64,000 nucleotides of DNA from Odontesthes bonariensis (GCF_027942865.1 NC_134513.1:36697429-36761428); one strand, 5' to 3'; positions 22,701 through 35,712 are shown, numbered from the stretch's first letter. The notes: generated by a model from the sequence alone, not told the origin. Made by a program: numbers and translations.

Positions 22701-25700
22701 GGTGAGTCTGCGGTTGAGTATGCGGGTGAGTCTGCGGGTGAGTCCGTGGGTGAGTCTGAGGGTGAGTCTGTGGGTGAGTCTGTGGGTGAGTCTGTGGGTG
22801 AGTCTGAGGGTGAGTCTGTGGGTGAGTCTGTAGGCGAGTCTGTGGGTGAGTCTGAGGGTGAGTCTGTGGGTGAGTCTGAGGGTGAGTCTGTGGGTGAGTC
22901 TGTAGGCGAGTCTGTGGGTGAGTCTGAGGGTGAGTCTGTGGGTGAGTCTGAGGGTGAGTCTGTGGGTAAGTCTGTAGGTGAGTCTGTGGGTGAGTCTGAG
23001 GGTGAGTCTGTGGGTAAGTCTGTAGGTGAGTCTGTGGGTGAGTCTGAGGGTGAGTCTGTGGGTGAGTCTGAGGGTGAGTCTGTGGGTGAGTCTGCAGCTG
23101 AGTCTGCGGGTGAGTCTGCGGGTGAGTCTGTGGGTGAGTCTGTAGGCGAGTCTGTAGGTGAGTCTGAGGGTGAGTCTGTGGGTGAGTCTGAGGGTGAGTC
23201 TGTGGGTGAGTCTGTAGGCGAGTCTGTGGGTGAGTCTGAGGGTGAGTCTGTGGGTGAGTCTGAGGGTGAGTCTGTAGGTGAGTCTGTGGGTGAGTCTGTG
23301 GGTGAGTCTGTAGGCGAGTCTGTAGGTGAGTCTGAGGGTGAGTGTCTGGGTGAGTCTATCGGTGAGTCTGAGGGTGAGTCTGTGGGTGAGTCTGCGGGTG
23401 AGTCTGCGGGTGAGTCTGTGGGTGAGTCTGTGGGTGAGTCTGTAGGTGAGTCTGCGGGTGAGTCTGCGGGAGAGTCTGAGGGTGAGTCTGAGGGTGAGTC
23501 TACGGGTGAGTATGGGTGAGTGAGTCTGCGGATGAGTCTGCGGGTGAGTCTGTGGGTGAGTGTGGGTGAATCTGTGGGTGAGTCTGCGGGTGAGTCTGTG
23601 GGTGAGTCTCTGGATGAGTCTGCGGGTGAATCTGTGCGTGAGTCTGTGGGTGAGTGTGGGTGAGTCTGCGGGTGAGTCTGTGGGTGAGTCTGCGGGTGAG
23701 TCTGTGGGTGAGTGTGGGTGAGTCTTTGGGTGAGTGTTGGTGAGTCTTTGGGTGAGTCTGTGGGTGAGTCTGAGGTTTAGTCTGTGGGTGAGTCTGTGGG
23801 TGAGTGTGGGTGAGTCTGAGGGTGAGTCTGTGGGTGAGTCTACGGGTGAGTCTGCGGAGTCTGCGGGTGAGTCTGTGGGTGAGTCTGAGGTTTAGTCTGT
23901 GGGTGAGTCTGAGGGTGAGTCTGCGGGTGAGTCTGAGGGTGAGTCTGCGGGTGAGTCTGAAGGTGAGTCTGCGGGTGAGTCTGTGCGTGAGTCTGTGGGT
24001 GAGTCTGCGGGTGAGTCTGCGGGTGAGTCTGCGGGTGAGTCTGTGGGTGAGTCTGCGGGTGAGTTTGTGGGTGAGTCTGTGGGTGAGTGTGGGTGAGTCT
24101 GTGGGTGAGTCTGTGGGTGAGTGTGGGTGAGTCTGTGGGTGAGTCTGTGGGTGAGTGTGGGTGAGTCTGAGGGTGAGTCTGTGGGTGAGTCTGCGGGTGA
24201 GTCTGCGGAGTCTGCGGGTGAGTCCATGGGTGAGTCTGAGGTTGAGTCTGTGGGTGAGTCTGTGGGTGAGTCTGCGGGTGAGTCTACGGAGTCTGCGGGT
24301 GAGTCCATGGGTGAGTCTGAGGTTGAGTCTGTGGGTGAGTCTGTGGGTGAGTCTGCGGGTGAGTCTGCGGAGTCTGTGGGTGAGTCTGAGGTTGAGTCTG
24401 TGGGTGAGTCTGAGGGTGAGTCTGCGGGTGAGTCTTTGGGTGAGTCTGTGGGTGAATGTGGGTGAGTCTGCGGGTGATTCTGCGGGTGAGTCTGCGGGTG
24501 AGTCTGCGGGTGAGTCTGTGGGTGAGTTTGGGTGAGTCTGAGGGTGAGTCTGCGGGTGAGTCTGTGGGTGAGTCTGTGGGTGAGTCTGTAGGTGAGTCTG
24601 TGGGTGAGTCTGAGGGTGAGTCTGTAGGTGAGTCTGAGGGTGAGTCTGCGGGTGAGTCTGCGGGTGAGTCTGTGGGTGAGTCTGTAGGTGAGTCTGCGGG
24701 TGAGTCTGCGGGTGAGTCTGCGGATGAGTCTGTGGGGTAGTCTGCGGGTGAGTCTGTGGGTGAGTGTAGGTGAGTCTGCGGGAGAGTCTGAGGGTGAGTC
24801 TGCGGGTGAGTCTGAGGGTGAATCTGTGGAGTCTGCGGGTGAGTCTGCGGTTGAGTATGCGGGTGAGTCTGCGGTTGAGTATGCGGGTGAGTCTGCGGGT
24901 GAGTCCGTGGGTGAGTCTGAGGGTGAGTCTGTGGGTGAGTCTGTAGGTGAGTCTGTAGGTGAGTCTGTGGTTGAGTCTGAGGGTGAGTCTGTGGGTGAGT
25001 CTGTAGGCGAGTCTGTGGGTGAGTCTGAGGGTGAGTCTGTGGGTGAGTCTGCGGGTGAGTCTGCGGGTGAGTCTGTGGGTGAGTCTGTAGGTGAGTCTGC
25101 GGGTGAGTCTGCGGGTGAGTCTGCGGATGAGTCTGTGGGGTAGTCTGCGGGTGAGTCTGCGGGTGAGTCTGTGGGTGAGTGTAGGTGAGTCTGCGGATGA
25201 GTCTGCGAGTGAGTCTGTGGGTGAGTGTAGGTGAGTCTGCGGGAGAGTCTGAGGGTGAGTCTACGGGTGAGTCTGCGGGTGAGTCTGAGAGTAAGTCTGT
25301 GGGTGAGTATGAGGGTGAGTCTTTGGGTGAGTCTGAGGGTGAGTCTGCGGGTGAGTCTGCGGGTGAGTCTGCGGGTGAGTCTGTGGGTGAGTCTGTGGGT
25401 GAGTCTGTGGGTGAGTCTAAGGGTTAGTCTGCGGGTGAGTCTGCGGGAGAGTCTGAGGGTGAGTCTGAGGGTGAGTCTACGGGTGAGTATGGGTGAGTGA
25501 GTCTGCGGATGAGTCTGCGGGTGAGTCTGTGGGTGAGTCTGTGGGTGAGTGTGGGTGAATCTGTGGGTGAGTCTGCGGGTGAGTCTGTGGGTGAGTCTCT
25601 GGATGAGTCTGCGGGTGAATCTGTGCGTGAGTCTGTGGGTGAGTGTGGGTGAGTCTGCGGGTGAGTCTGTGGGTGAGTCTGCGGGTGAGTCTGTGGGTGA

Positions 25701-28700
25701 GTGTGGGTGAGTCTTTGGGTGAGTGTTGGTGAGTCTTTGGGTGAGTCTGTGGGTGAGTCTGAGGTTTAGTCTGTGGGTGAGTCTCTGGGTGAGTGTGGGT
25801 GAGTCTGAGGGTGAGTCTGTGGGTGAGTCTACGGGTGAGTCTGCGGAGTCTGCGGGTGAGTCTGTGGGTGAGTCTGCGGGTGAGTTTGTGGGTGAGTCTG
25901 TGGGTGAGTGTGGGTGAGTCTGTGGGTGAGTCTGTGGGTGAGTGTGGGTGAGTCTGTGGGTGAGTCTGTGGGTGAGTGTGGGTGAGTCTGAGGGTGAGTC
26001 TGCGGGTGAGTCTGAGGGTGAGTCTGCGGGTGAGTCTGAAGGTGAGTCTGCGGGTGAGTCTGTGCGTGAGTCTGTGGCTGAGTGTGGGTGAGTCTGCGGG
26101 TGAGTCTGCGGGTGAGTCTGCGGGTGAGTCTGTGGGTGAGTCTGCGGGTGAGTTTGTGGGTGAGTCTGTGGGTGAGTGTGGGTGAGTCTGTGGGTGAGTC
26201 TGTGGGTGAGTGTGGGTGAGTCTGTGGGTGAGTCTGTGGGTGAGTGTGGGTGAGTCTGAGGGTGAGTCTGTGGGTGAGTCTGCGGGTGAGTCTGCGGAGT
26301 CTGCGGGTGAGTCCATGGGTGAGTCTGAGGTTGAGTCTGTGGGTGAGTCTGTGGGTGAGTCTGCGGGTGAGTCTACGGAGTCTGCGGGTGAGTCCATGGG
26401 TGAGTCTGAGGTTGAGTCTGTGGGTGAGTCTGTGGGTGAGTCTGTGGGTGAGTCTGAGGTTGAGTCTGTGGGTGAGTCTGAGGGTGAGTCTGCGGGTGAG
26501 TCTTTGGGTGAGTCTGTGGGTGAATGTGGGTGAGTCTGCGGGTGATTCTGCGGGTGAGTCTGCGGGTGAGTCTGTGGGTGAGTTTGGGTGAGTCTGAGGG
26601 TGAGTCTGCGGGTGAGTCTGTGGGTGAGTCTGTGGGTGAGTCTGTAGGTGAGTCTGTGGGTGAGTCTGAGGGTGAGTCTGTGGGTGAGTCTGTAGGTGAG
26701 TCTGAGGGTGAGTCTGCGGGTGAGTCTGCGGGTGAGTCTGTGGGTGAGTCTGTAGGTGAGTCTGCGGGTGAGTCTGCGGGTGAGTCTGCGGATGAGTCTG
26801 TGGGGTAGTCTGCGGGTGAGTCTGCGGGTGAGTCTGCGGGTGAGTGTAGGTGAGTCTGCGGGAGAGTCTGAGGGTGAGTCTGCGGGTGAGTCTGAGGGTG
26901 AATCTGTGGAGTCTGCGGGTGAGTCTGCGGTTGAGTATGCGGGTGAGTCTGCGGGTGAGTCCGTGGGTGAGTCTGTGGGTGAGTCTGTAGGTGAGTCTGT
27001 AGGTGAGTCTGTGGTTGAGTCTGAGGGTGAGTCTGTGGGTGAGTCTGTAGGCGAGTCTGTGGGTGAGTCTGAGGGTGAGTCTGTGGGTGAGTCTGCGGGT
27101 GAGTCTGCGGGTGAGTCTGTGGGTGAGTCTGCAGGTGAGTCTGCGGGTGAGTCTGCGGGTGAGTCTGCGGATGAGTCTGTGGGGTAGTCTGCGGGTGAGT
27201 CTGCGGGTGAGTCTGTGGGTGAGTGTAGGTGAGTCTGCGGGAGAGTCTGAGGGTGAGTCTACGGGTGAGTCTGCGGGTGAGTCTGAGAGTAAGTCTGTGG
27301 GTGAGTATGAGGGTGAGTCTTTGAGTGAGTGTCGGTGAGTCTGTGGGTGAGTCTGAGGGTGAGTCTGCGGGTGAGTCTGCGGGTGAGTCTGTGGGTGAGT
27401 CTGTGGGTGAGTCTAAGGGTTAGTCTTAGGGTGAGTCTGCGGGTGAGTCTGTGGGTGAGTGTTGGTGAGTCTTTGGGTGAGTCTGTGGAGTCTGCGGTTG
27501 AGTCTTTGGGTGAGTCTGTGGGTGAGTCTGAGGGTGAGTCTGAGGGTGAGTCTGAGGGTGAGTCTTTGGGTGAGTCTTTGGGCGAGTGTGGGTGAGTCTG
27601 AGGGTGAGTCTGTGGGTGAGTCTGCGGGTGAGTCTGCGGGTGAGTCTGTGGGTGAGTCTGAGGTTTAGTCTGCGGGTGAGTCTGTGGGTGAGTCTGAGGT
27701 TTAGTCTGTGGGTGAGTCTGTAGGTGAGTCTGTAGGTGAGTCTGTGCGTGAGTCTGTGGGTGAGTGCGGGTGAGTCTGCGGGTGAGTCTGCGGGTGAGTC
27801 TGCGGGTGAGTCTGTGGGTGAGTCTGCGGGTGAGTTTGTGGGTGAGTCTGTGGGTGAGTGTGGGTGAGTCTGTGGGTGAGTGTGGGTGAGTCTGCGGGTG
27901 AGTCTGCGGGTGAGTCTGCGGGTGAGTCTGTGGGTGAATCTGCGGGTGAGTTTGTGGGTGAGTGTGGGTGAGTCTGTTTGTGAGTGTGGGTGAGTCTGTG
28001 GGTGAGTGTGGGTGAGTCTGTGGGTGAGTCTGTGGGTGAGTGTGGGTGAGTCTGAGGGTGAGTCTGTGGGTGAGTCTGCGGGTGAGTCTGCGGAGTCTGC
28101 GGGTGAGTCCATGGGTGAGTCTGAGGTTGAGTCTGTGGGTGAGTCTGAGGGTGAATCTGCGGGTGAGTCTGAGGGTGAGTCTGCGGGTGAGTCTTTGGGT
28201 GAGTCTGCGGGTGAGTCTGAGGTTGAGTCTGTGGGTGAGTCTGAGGGTGAGTCTGCGGGTGAGTCTTTGAGTGAGTCTGAGGTTGAGTCTGTGGGTGAGT
28301 CTGAGGGTGAGTCTTTGGGTGAGTCTGAGGGTGAGTCTGAGGGTGAGTCTGCGGGTTAGTCTGTGGGTGAGTCTGTAGGTGAGTCTCTGGGTGAGTCTGA
28401 GGGTGAGTCTACGGGTGAGTGTGCGGGTGAGTCTGTGGGTGAATTTGTGGAGTCTGCGGGTGAGTGTGCGGGTGAGTCTGCGGTTGAGTATGCGGGTGAG
28501 TCTGCGGGTGAGTCCGTGGGTGAGTCTGAGGGTGAGTCTGTGGGTGAGTCTGTGGGTGACTCTGTGGGTGAGTCTGAGGGTGAGTCTGTGGGTGAGTCTG
28601 TAGGCGAGTCTGTGGGTGAGTCTGAGGGTGAGTCTGTGGGTGAGTCTGAGGGTGAGTCTGTGGGTGAGTCTGTAGGCGAGTCTGTGGGTGAGTCTGAGGG

Positions 28701-31700
28701 TGAGTCTGTGGGTGAGTCTGAGGGTGAGTCTGTGGGTAAGTCTGTAGGTGAGTCTGTGGGTGAGTCTGAGGGTGAGTCTGTGGGTAAGTCTGTAGGTGAG
28801 TCTGTGGGTGAGTCTGAGGGTGAGTCTGTGGGTGAGTCTGTGGGTGAGTCTGCGGGTGAGTCTGCGGGTGAGTCTGTGGGTGAGTCTGAGGGTGAGTCTG
28901 TAGGTGAGTCTGTGGGTGAGTCTGTGGGTGAGTCTGTGGGTGAGTCTGTGGGTGAGTCTGTGGGTGAGTCTGTAGGTGAGTCTGTGGGTGAGTCTGTGGG
29001 TGAGTCTGTAGCTGAGTCTGCGGGTGAGTCTGCGGGAGAGTCTGAGGGTGAGTCTACGGGTGAGTATGGGTGAGTGAGTCTGCGGATGAGTCTGCGGGTG
29101 AGTCTGTGGGTGAGTGTGGGTGAATCTGTGGGTGAGTCTGCGGGTGAGTCTGTGGGTGAGTCTCTGGGTGAGTCTGCGGGTGAGTCTGTGGGTGAGTCTG
29201 CGGGTGAGTCTGAGGGTGAGTGTGGGTGAGTCTGTGGGTGAGTGTTGGTGAGTCTTTGGGTGAGTCTGTGGGTGAGTGTGGGTGAGTCTGAGGGTGAGTC
29301 TGTGGGTGAGTCTGCGGGTGAGTCTGCGGAGTCTGCGGAGTCTGCGGGTGAGTCTGTGGGTGAGTCTGAGGTTTAGTCTGTGGGTGAGTCTGTGGGTGAG
29401 TGTGGGTGAGTCTGAGGGTGAGTCTGTGGGTGAGTCTACGGGTGAGTCTGCGGAGTCTGTGGGTGAGTCTGAGGTCTAGTCTGTGGGTGAGTCTGAGGGT
29501 GAGTCTGCGGGTGAGTCTGAGGGTGAGTCTGCGGGTGAGTCTGAAGGTGAGTCTGCGGGTGAGTCTGCGGGTGAGTTTGTGGGTGAGTCTGTGGGTGAGT
29601 GTGGGTGAGTCTGTGGGTGAGTCTGCGGGTGAGTCTGCGGGTGAGTCTGTGGGTGAGTCTGCGGGTGAGTTTGTGGGTGAGTCTGTGGGTGAGTGTGGGT
29701 GAGTCTGTGGGTGAGTCTGTGGGTGAGCGTGGGTGAGTCTGAGGGTGAGTCTGTGGGTGAGTCTGCGGGTGAGTCTGCGGAGTCTGCGGGTGAGTCCATG
29801 GGTGAGTCTGAGGTTGAGTCTGTGGGTGAGTCTGAGGGTGAGTCTGCGGGTGAGTCTTTGGGTGAGTCTGTGGGTGAATGTGGGTGAGTCTGCGGGTGAT
29901 TCTGCGGGTTAGTCTGCGGGTGAGTCTGCGGGTGAGTCTGTGGGTGAGTTTGGGTGAGTCTGAGGGTGAGTCTGCGGGTGAGTCTGCGGGTGAGTCTGCG
30001 GGTGAGTCTGTGGGTGAGTGTAGGTGAGTCTGCGGGTGAGTCTGAGGGTGAATCTGTGGATGAGTCTGAGGGTGAGTCTGTGGGTGAGTCTGTAGGCGAG
30101 TCTGTGGGTGAGTCTGTGGGTGAGTCTGCGGGTGAGTCTGCGGGTGAGTCTGCGGGTGAGTCTGCGGGTGAGTGTAGGTGAGTCTGCGGATGAGTCTGCG
30201 GGTGAGTCTGTGGGTGAGTGTAGGTGAGTCTGCGGGAGAGTCTGAGGGTGAGTCTATGGGTGAGTCTGCGGGTGAGTCTGAGAGTAAGTCTGTGGGTGAG
30301 TATGAGGGTGAGTCTGTGGGTGAGTCTGTGGGTGAGTCTGTGGGTGAGTCTGTGGGTGAGTCTGCGGGTGAGTCTGCGGGTGAGTCTGTGGGTGAGTCTA
30401 AGGGTTAGTCTGAGGGTGAGTCTAAGGGTGAGTCTGTGGGTGAGTGTTGGTGAGTCTTTGGGTGAGTCTGTGGAGTCTGCGGTTGAGTCTTTGGGTGAGT
30501 CTGTGGGTGAGTCTGAGGGTGAGTCTGTGGGTGAGTCTGTAGGCGAGTCTGTGGGTGAGTCTGAGGGTGAGTCTGTGGGTGAGTCTGTGGGTGAGTCTGA
30601 GGGTGAGTCTGTGGGTAAGTCTGTAGGTGAGTCTGTGGGTGAGTCTGTAGGCGAGTCTGTGGGTGAGTCTGAGGGTGAGTCTGTGGGTGAGTCTGAGGGT
30701 GAGTCTGTGGGTGAGTCTGTAGGCGTGTCTGTGGGTGAGTCTGTAGGCGTGTCTGTGGGTAAGTCTGTAGGTGAGTCTGAGGGTAAGTCTGTAGGTGAGT
30801 CTGAGGGTGAGTCTGTAGGCGTGTCTGTGGGTGAGTCTGAGAGTGAGTCTGTGGGTGAGTCTGAGGGTGAGTCTGTGGGTGAGCCTGTAGGTGAGTCTGT
30901 GGGTGAGTCTGCGGGTGAGTCTGCGGGTGAGTCTGCGGGTGAGTGTCTGGGTGAGTCTGTCGGTGAGGCTGAGGGTGAGTCTGTGGGTGAGTCTGAGGGT
31001 GAGTCTGTGGGTGAGTCTGAGGGTGAGTCTGTGGGTGAGTCTGAGGGTGAGTCTGTGGGTGAGCCTGTAGGTGAGTCTGTGGGTGAGTCTGCGGGTGAGT
31101 CTGCGGGTGAGTCTGCGGGTGAGTGTCTGGGTGAGTCTGTCGGTGAGGCTGAGGGTGAGTCTGTGGGTGAGTCTGAGGGTGAGTCTGTGGGTGAGTCTGA
31201 GGGTGAGTCTGTGGGTGAGTCTGAGGGTGAGTCTGTGGGTGAGCCTGTAGGTGAGTCTGCGGGTGAGTCTGCGGGTGAGTCTGCGGGTGAGTCTGCGGGT
31301 GAGTCTGAGGGTGAGTCTGTGGGTGAGTCTGTGGGTGAGTCTGAGGGTGAGTCTGTGGGTGAGTCTGAGGGTGAGTCTGTGGGTGAGTCTGAGGGTGAGT
31401 CTGTGGGTGAGTCTGTGGGTGAGTCTGAGGGTGAGTCTGTGGGTGAGTCTGAGGGTGAGTCTGTGGGTGAGTCTGTAGGCGAGTCTGTGGGTGAGTCTGT
31501 AGGTGAGTCTGTGGGTGAGTCTGTGGGTGAGTCTGTAGGCGAGTCTGTGGGTGAGTCTGAGGGTGAGTCTGTGGGTGAGTCTGTGGGTGAGTCTGAGGGT
31601 GAGTCTGTGGGTGAGTCTGAGGGTGAGTCTGTGGGTGAGTCTGTGGGTGAGTCTGTGGGTGAGTCTGTAGGTGAGTCTGTGGGTGAGTCTGTGGGTGAGT

Positions 31701-34700
31701 CTGCGGGAGAGTCTGAGGGTGAGTCTACGGGTGAGTCTGCGGGTGAGTCTGTGGGTGAGTCTGCGGTCGAGTCTGCGGGTGAGTCTGAGGGTAAGTCTAC
31801 GGGTGAGTCTGCGGGTGAGTCTGTGGGTGAGTCTGCGGTCGAGTCTGCGGGTGAGTCTGAGGGTGAGTCTGTGGGTGAGTCTGTGGGTGAGTCTGTAGGC
31901 GAGTCTGTGGGTGAGTCTGAGGGTGAGTCTGTGGGTGAGTCTGTGGGTGAGTCTGTGGGTGAGTCTGTGGGTGAGTCTGAGGGTGAGTCTGTGGGTGAGT
32001 CTGAGGGTGAGTCTGTGGGTGAGTCTGTGGGTGAGTCTGTGGGTGAGTCTGTGGGTGAGTCTGTGGGTGAGTCTGTGGGTGAGTCTGTAGGTGAGTCTGT
32101 GGGTGAGTCTGTGGGTGAGTCTGTGGGTGAGTCTGTGGGTGAGTCTGAGGGTGAGTCTGTGGGTGAGTCTGAGGGTGAGTCTGTAGGCGAGTCTGTGGGT
32201 GAGTCTGAGGGTGAGTCTGTGGGTGAGTCTGAGGGTGAGTCTTTGGGTGAGTCTGAGGGTGAGTCTGTGGGTGAGTCTGTGGGTGAGTCTGAGGGTGAGT
32301 CTGTGGGTGAGTCTGAGGGTGAGTCTGTGGGTGAGTCTGTGGGTGAGTCTGTGGGTGAGTCTGTAGGTGAGTCTGTGGGTGAGTCTGTAGGTGAGTCTGT
32401 GGGTGAGTCTGTGGGTGAGTCTGTGGGTGAGTCTGTGGGTGAGTCTGAGGGTGAGTCTGTGGGTGAGTCTGAGGGTGAGTCTGTAGGCGAGTCTGTGGGT
32501 GAGTCTGAGGGTGAGTCTGTGGGTGAGTCTGTGGGTGAGTCTGAGGGTGAGTCTGTGGGTGAGTCTGAGGGTGAGTCTGTGGGTGAGTCTGTGGGTGAGT
32601 CTGTGGGTGAGTCTGTAGGTGAGTCTGCGGGTGAGTCTGTAGGTGAGTCTGTGGGTGAGTCTGTGGGTGAGTCTGTAGGCGAGTCTGTGGGTGAGTCTGA
32701 GGGTGAGTCTGTGGGTGAGTCTGTGGGTGAGTCTGAGGGTGAGTCTGTGGGTGAGTCTGTAGGCGAGTCTGTGGGTGAGTCTGAGGGTGAGTCTGTGGGT
32801 GAGTCTGTGGGTGAGTCTGAGGGTGAGTCTGTGGGTGAGTCTGAGGGTGAGTCTGTGGGTGAGTCTGTGGGTGAGTCTGTGGGTGAGTCTGTAGGTGAGT
32901 CTGTGGGTGAGTCTGTGGGTGAGTCTGTGGGTGAGTCTGTAGGCGAGTCTGTGGGTGAGTCTGTAGGCGAGTCTGTGGGTGAGTCTGAGGGTGAGTCTGT
33001 GGGTGAGTCTGTGGGTGAGTCTGAGGGTGAGTCTGTGGGTGAGTCTGAGGGTGAGTCTGTGGGTGAGTCTGTAGGCGAGTCTGTGGGTGAGTCTGAGGGT
33101 GAGTCTGTGGGTGAGTCTGTGGGTGAGTCTGAGGGTGAGTCTGTGGGTGAGTCTGAGGGTGAGTCTGTGGGTGAGTCTGTGGGTGAGTCTGTGGGTGAGT
33201 CTGTAGGTGAGTCTGTGGGTGAGTCTGCGGGAGAGTCTGAGGGTGAGTCTACGGGTGAGTCTGCGGGTGAGTCTGCGGGTGAGTCTGCGGTCGAGTCTGC
33301 GGGTGAGTCTGAGGGTGAGTCTACGGGTGAGTCTGCGGGTGAGTCTGTGGGTGAGTCTGCGGTCGAGTCTGCGGGTGAGTCTGAGGGTGAGTCTACGGGT
33401 GAGTCTGCGGGTGAGTCTGTGGGTGAGTCTGCGGGTGAGTCTGTGGGTGAGTGTGTGTGAGTCTGCGGGTGAGTCTGAGGGTGAGTCTGCGGGTGAGTCT
33501 GTGGGTGAGTCTGCGGGTGAGTCTGTGGGTGAGTCTGCGGGTGAGTCTGGGTGAGTCTGCGGGTGAGTCTGTGGGTGAGTCTGCGGTTGAGTCTGCGGGT
33601 GAGTTTGCGGGTGAGTCTGAGGGTGAGTCTGCGGGTGAGTCTGTGGTTGAGTCTGCGGGTGAGTCTGGGTGAGTCTGCGGGTGAGTTTGTGGGTGAGTCT
33701 GTGGTTGAGTCTGCGGGTGAGTCTGCGGGTGAGTCTGCGGGTGAGTCTGCGGGTGAGTCTGTGGTTGAGTCTGCGGGTGAGTCTGCGGGTGAGTCTGCGG
33801 GTGAGTCTGCGGGTGAGTCTGTAGGTGAGTCTGCGGGTGAGTCTGCGGGAGAGTCTGAGGGTGAGTCTACGGGTGAGTCTGCGGTCGAGTCTGCGGGTGA
33901 GTCTGAGGGTGAGTCTACGGGTGAGTCTGCGGGTGAGTCTGCGGGTGAGTCTGTGGGTGAGTCTGCGGGTGAGTCTGTGGGTGAGTGTATGTGAGTCTGC
34001 GGGTGAGTCTGAGGGTGAGTCTGCGGGTGAGTCTGAGGGTGAGTCTGCGGGTGAGTCTGCGGGTGAGTCTGGGTGAGTCTGCGGGTGAGTCTGTGGGTGA
34101 GTCTGCGGTTGAGTCTGCGGGTGAGTTTGCGGGTGAGTCTGAGGGTGAGTCTGCGGGTGAGTCTGTGGTTGAGTCTGCGGGTGAGTCTGCGGGTGAGTTT
34201 GTGGGTGAGTCTGTGGTTGAGTCTGCGGGTGAGTCTGCGGGTGAGTCTGCGGGTGAGTCTGCGGGTGAGTCTGTGGTTGAGTCTGTTGGTGAGTCTGTGG
34301 GTGAGTCTGTGGGTGAGTCTGTGGGTGAGTCTGTGGTTGAGTCTGCGGGTGAGTCTGCGGGTGAGTCTGCGGGTGAGTCTGCGGGTGAGTCTGTGGTTGA
34401 GTCTGTTGGTGAGTCTGTGGGTGAGTCTGTGGTTGAGTCTGCGGGTGAGTCTGTGGTTGAGTCTGCGGGTGAGTCTGGGTGAGTCTGTGGGTGAGTCTGT
34501 GGGTGAGTCTGCGGGTGAGTCTGTGGGTGAGTCTGTGGTTGAGTCTGTTGGTGAGTCTGTGGGTGAGTCTGTGGTTGAGTCTGCGGGTGAGTCTGGGTGA
34601 GTCTGTGGGTGAGTCTGTGGGTGAGTCTGCGGGTGAGTCTGAGGGTGAGTCTGTGGGTAAGTCTGTAGGTGAGTCTGTGGGTGAGTCTGCGGGTGAGTCT

Positions 34701-34976
34701 GCGGGTGAGTCTGCGGGTGAGTCTGTGGTTGAGTCTGCGGGTGAGTCTGTGGGTGAGTCTGCGGGTGAGTCTGTGGGTGAGTCTGTGGGTGAGTCTGTGG
34801 GTGAGTCTGTTGGTGAGTCTGTGGGTTAGTCTGTGGGTGAGTCTGTGGGTTAGTCTGTGGGTGAGTCTGTGGGTGAGTCTGTGGGTTAGTCTGTGGGTGA
34901 GTCTGTGGGTGAGTCTGTGGGTTAGTCTGTGGGTGAGTCAGTGGGTGAGTCTGTGGGTGAGTCTGCGGGTGAGTCA
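19738..34976. repeat. Minisatellite B: 15-kb array of 12-bp units carrying GTGAGT
   Basis: The unit is GGGTGAGTCTGT with variants at the last positions (CTGCGG, CTGAGG, CTGTAG). At 12 bp this is roughly 1200 copies. Shorter variants (GGAGTCTGCGG, GTGAGTGTGG) shift the frame locally. Blocks are duplicated at larger scale: a marker block near 20262 recurs near 22612 and 28380, and another near 21906 recurs near 24290 and 26376, giving units of about 2.1-2.4 kb. Because 12 is divisible by 3, long frames arise on both strands (VGES repeats on plus, DSPT repeats on minus); I treat them as artefacts. The plus strand is G/T-rich, the minus C/A-rich. The array abuts a Rex3 fragment on the right. Confidence 0.97.
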
Positions 34977-35712
34977 GCCCTTCAACTTTCCCATCATAGA
35001 TCGATCCGAGACCATGGTCTTCGGCCGGAAAAGGGTGGAATGCTCTCTCCGGGTCGGGAATGAGATCCTTCCCCAAGTGGAGGAGTTCAAATATCTCGGG
35101 GTCTTGTTCACGAGTGAGGGACGAATGGAACAGGAGATTGACAGACGGATCGGTGCGGCGTCTGCACCGGCCCGTCGTGGTGAAGAAGGAGCTGAGCCAG
35201 AAGGCCAAGCTCTCGATTTACCGGTCAATCTATGTTCCTACCCTCACCTATGGTCACGAGCTGTGGGTAGTGACCGAGAGAACGAGATCGCGAATACAAG
35301 CGGCCAAAATGAGTTTCCTCCGCAGGGTGTCTGGGCTCTCCCTTAGAGATAGGGTGAGAAGCTCGGTCATCCGGGAGGGGCTCGGAGTAGAACCGCTGCT
35401 CCTCCGCATCGAGAGGAGTCAGATGAGGTGGCTCGGGCATCTGGTTAGGATGCCTCCTGGACGCCTCCCTGGTGAGGTGTTCCGGGCCCGTCCCACTGGG
35501 AGGAGGCCCCGGGGAAGACCCAGGACACGTTGGAGAGACTATGTTTCTCGGCTGGCCTGGGAACGCCTCGGGGTCCCCCCGGAAGAGCTGGAGGAAGTGG
35601 CCGGGGACAGGGACGTCTGGGTCTCTCTGCTCAAGCTGCTGCCCCCCGCGACCCGATCCCCGGACCAGCGGAAGATGATGGATGGATGGATGGATGGATG
35701 GATGGATGGAGA
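34977..35712 (+). mobile_element. Rex3/RTE-type LINE, 5'-truncated 3' end
   Basis: The plus strand encodes the C-terminal part of an RTE-type reverse transcriptase: MVFGRKRVECSLRVGN, EEFKYLGVLFTSEGRMEQEI, then after a frameshift near 35160 KKELSQKAKLSIYRSIYVPT, SQMRWLGHLVRMPPG and RPTGRRPRGRPRTRWRDYVS. A short 3' end of GATG units follows (35676-35709), typical of fish Rex3. The element is truncated at its 5' end exactly where array B stops. It is defective because of truncation and frameshift. Confidence 0.88.
35676..35709. repeat. (GATG)n microsatellite, LINE tail
   Basis: About seven tandem GATG units form the 3' tail of the Rex3-like element. Confidence 0.9.

Noticed and set aside
29476..35208. 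1910-codon minus-strand frame of DSPT repeats, and plus frames of VGES repeats up to 1078 codons
   Set aside because: They are the two readings of a 12-bp tandem repeat. The minus frame's non-repeat start is antisense to the Rex3 reverse transcriptase.
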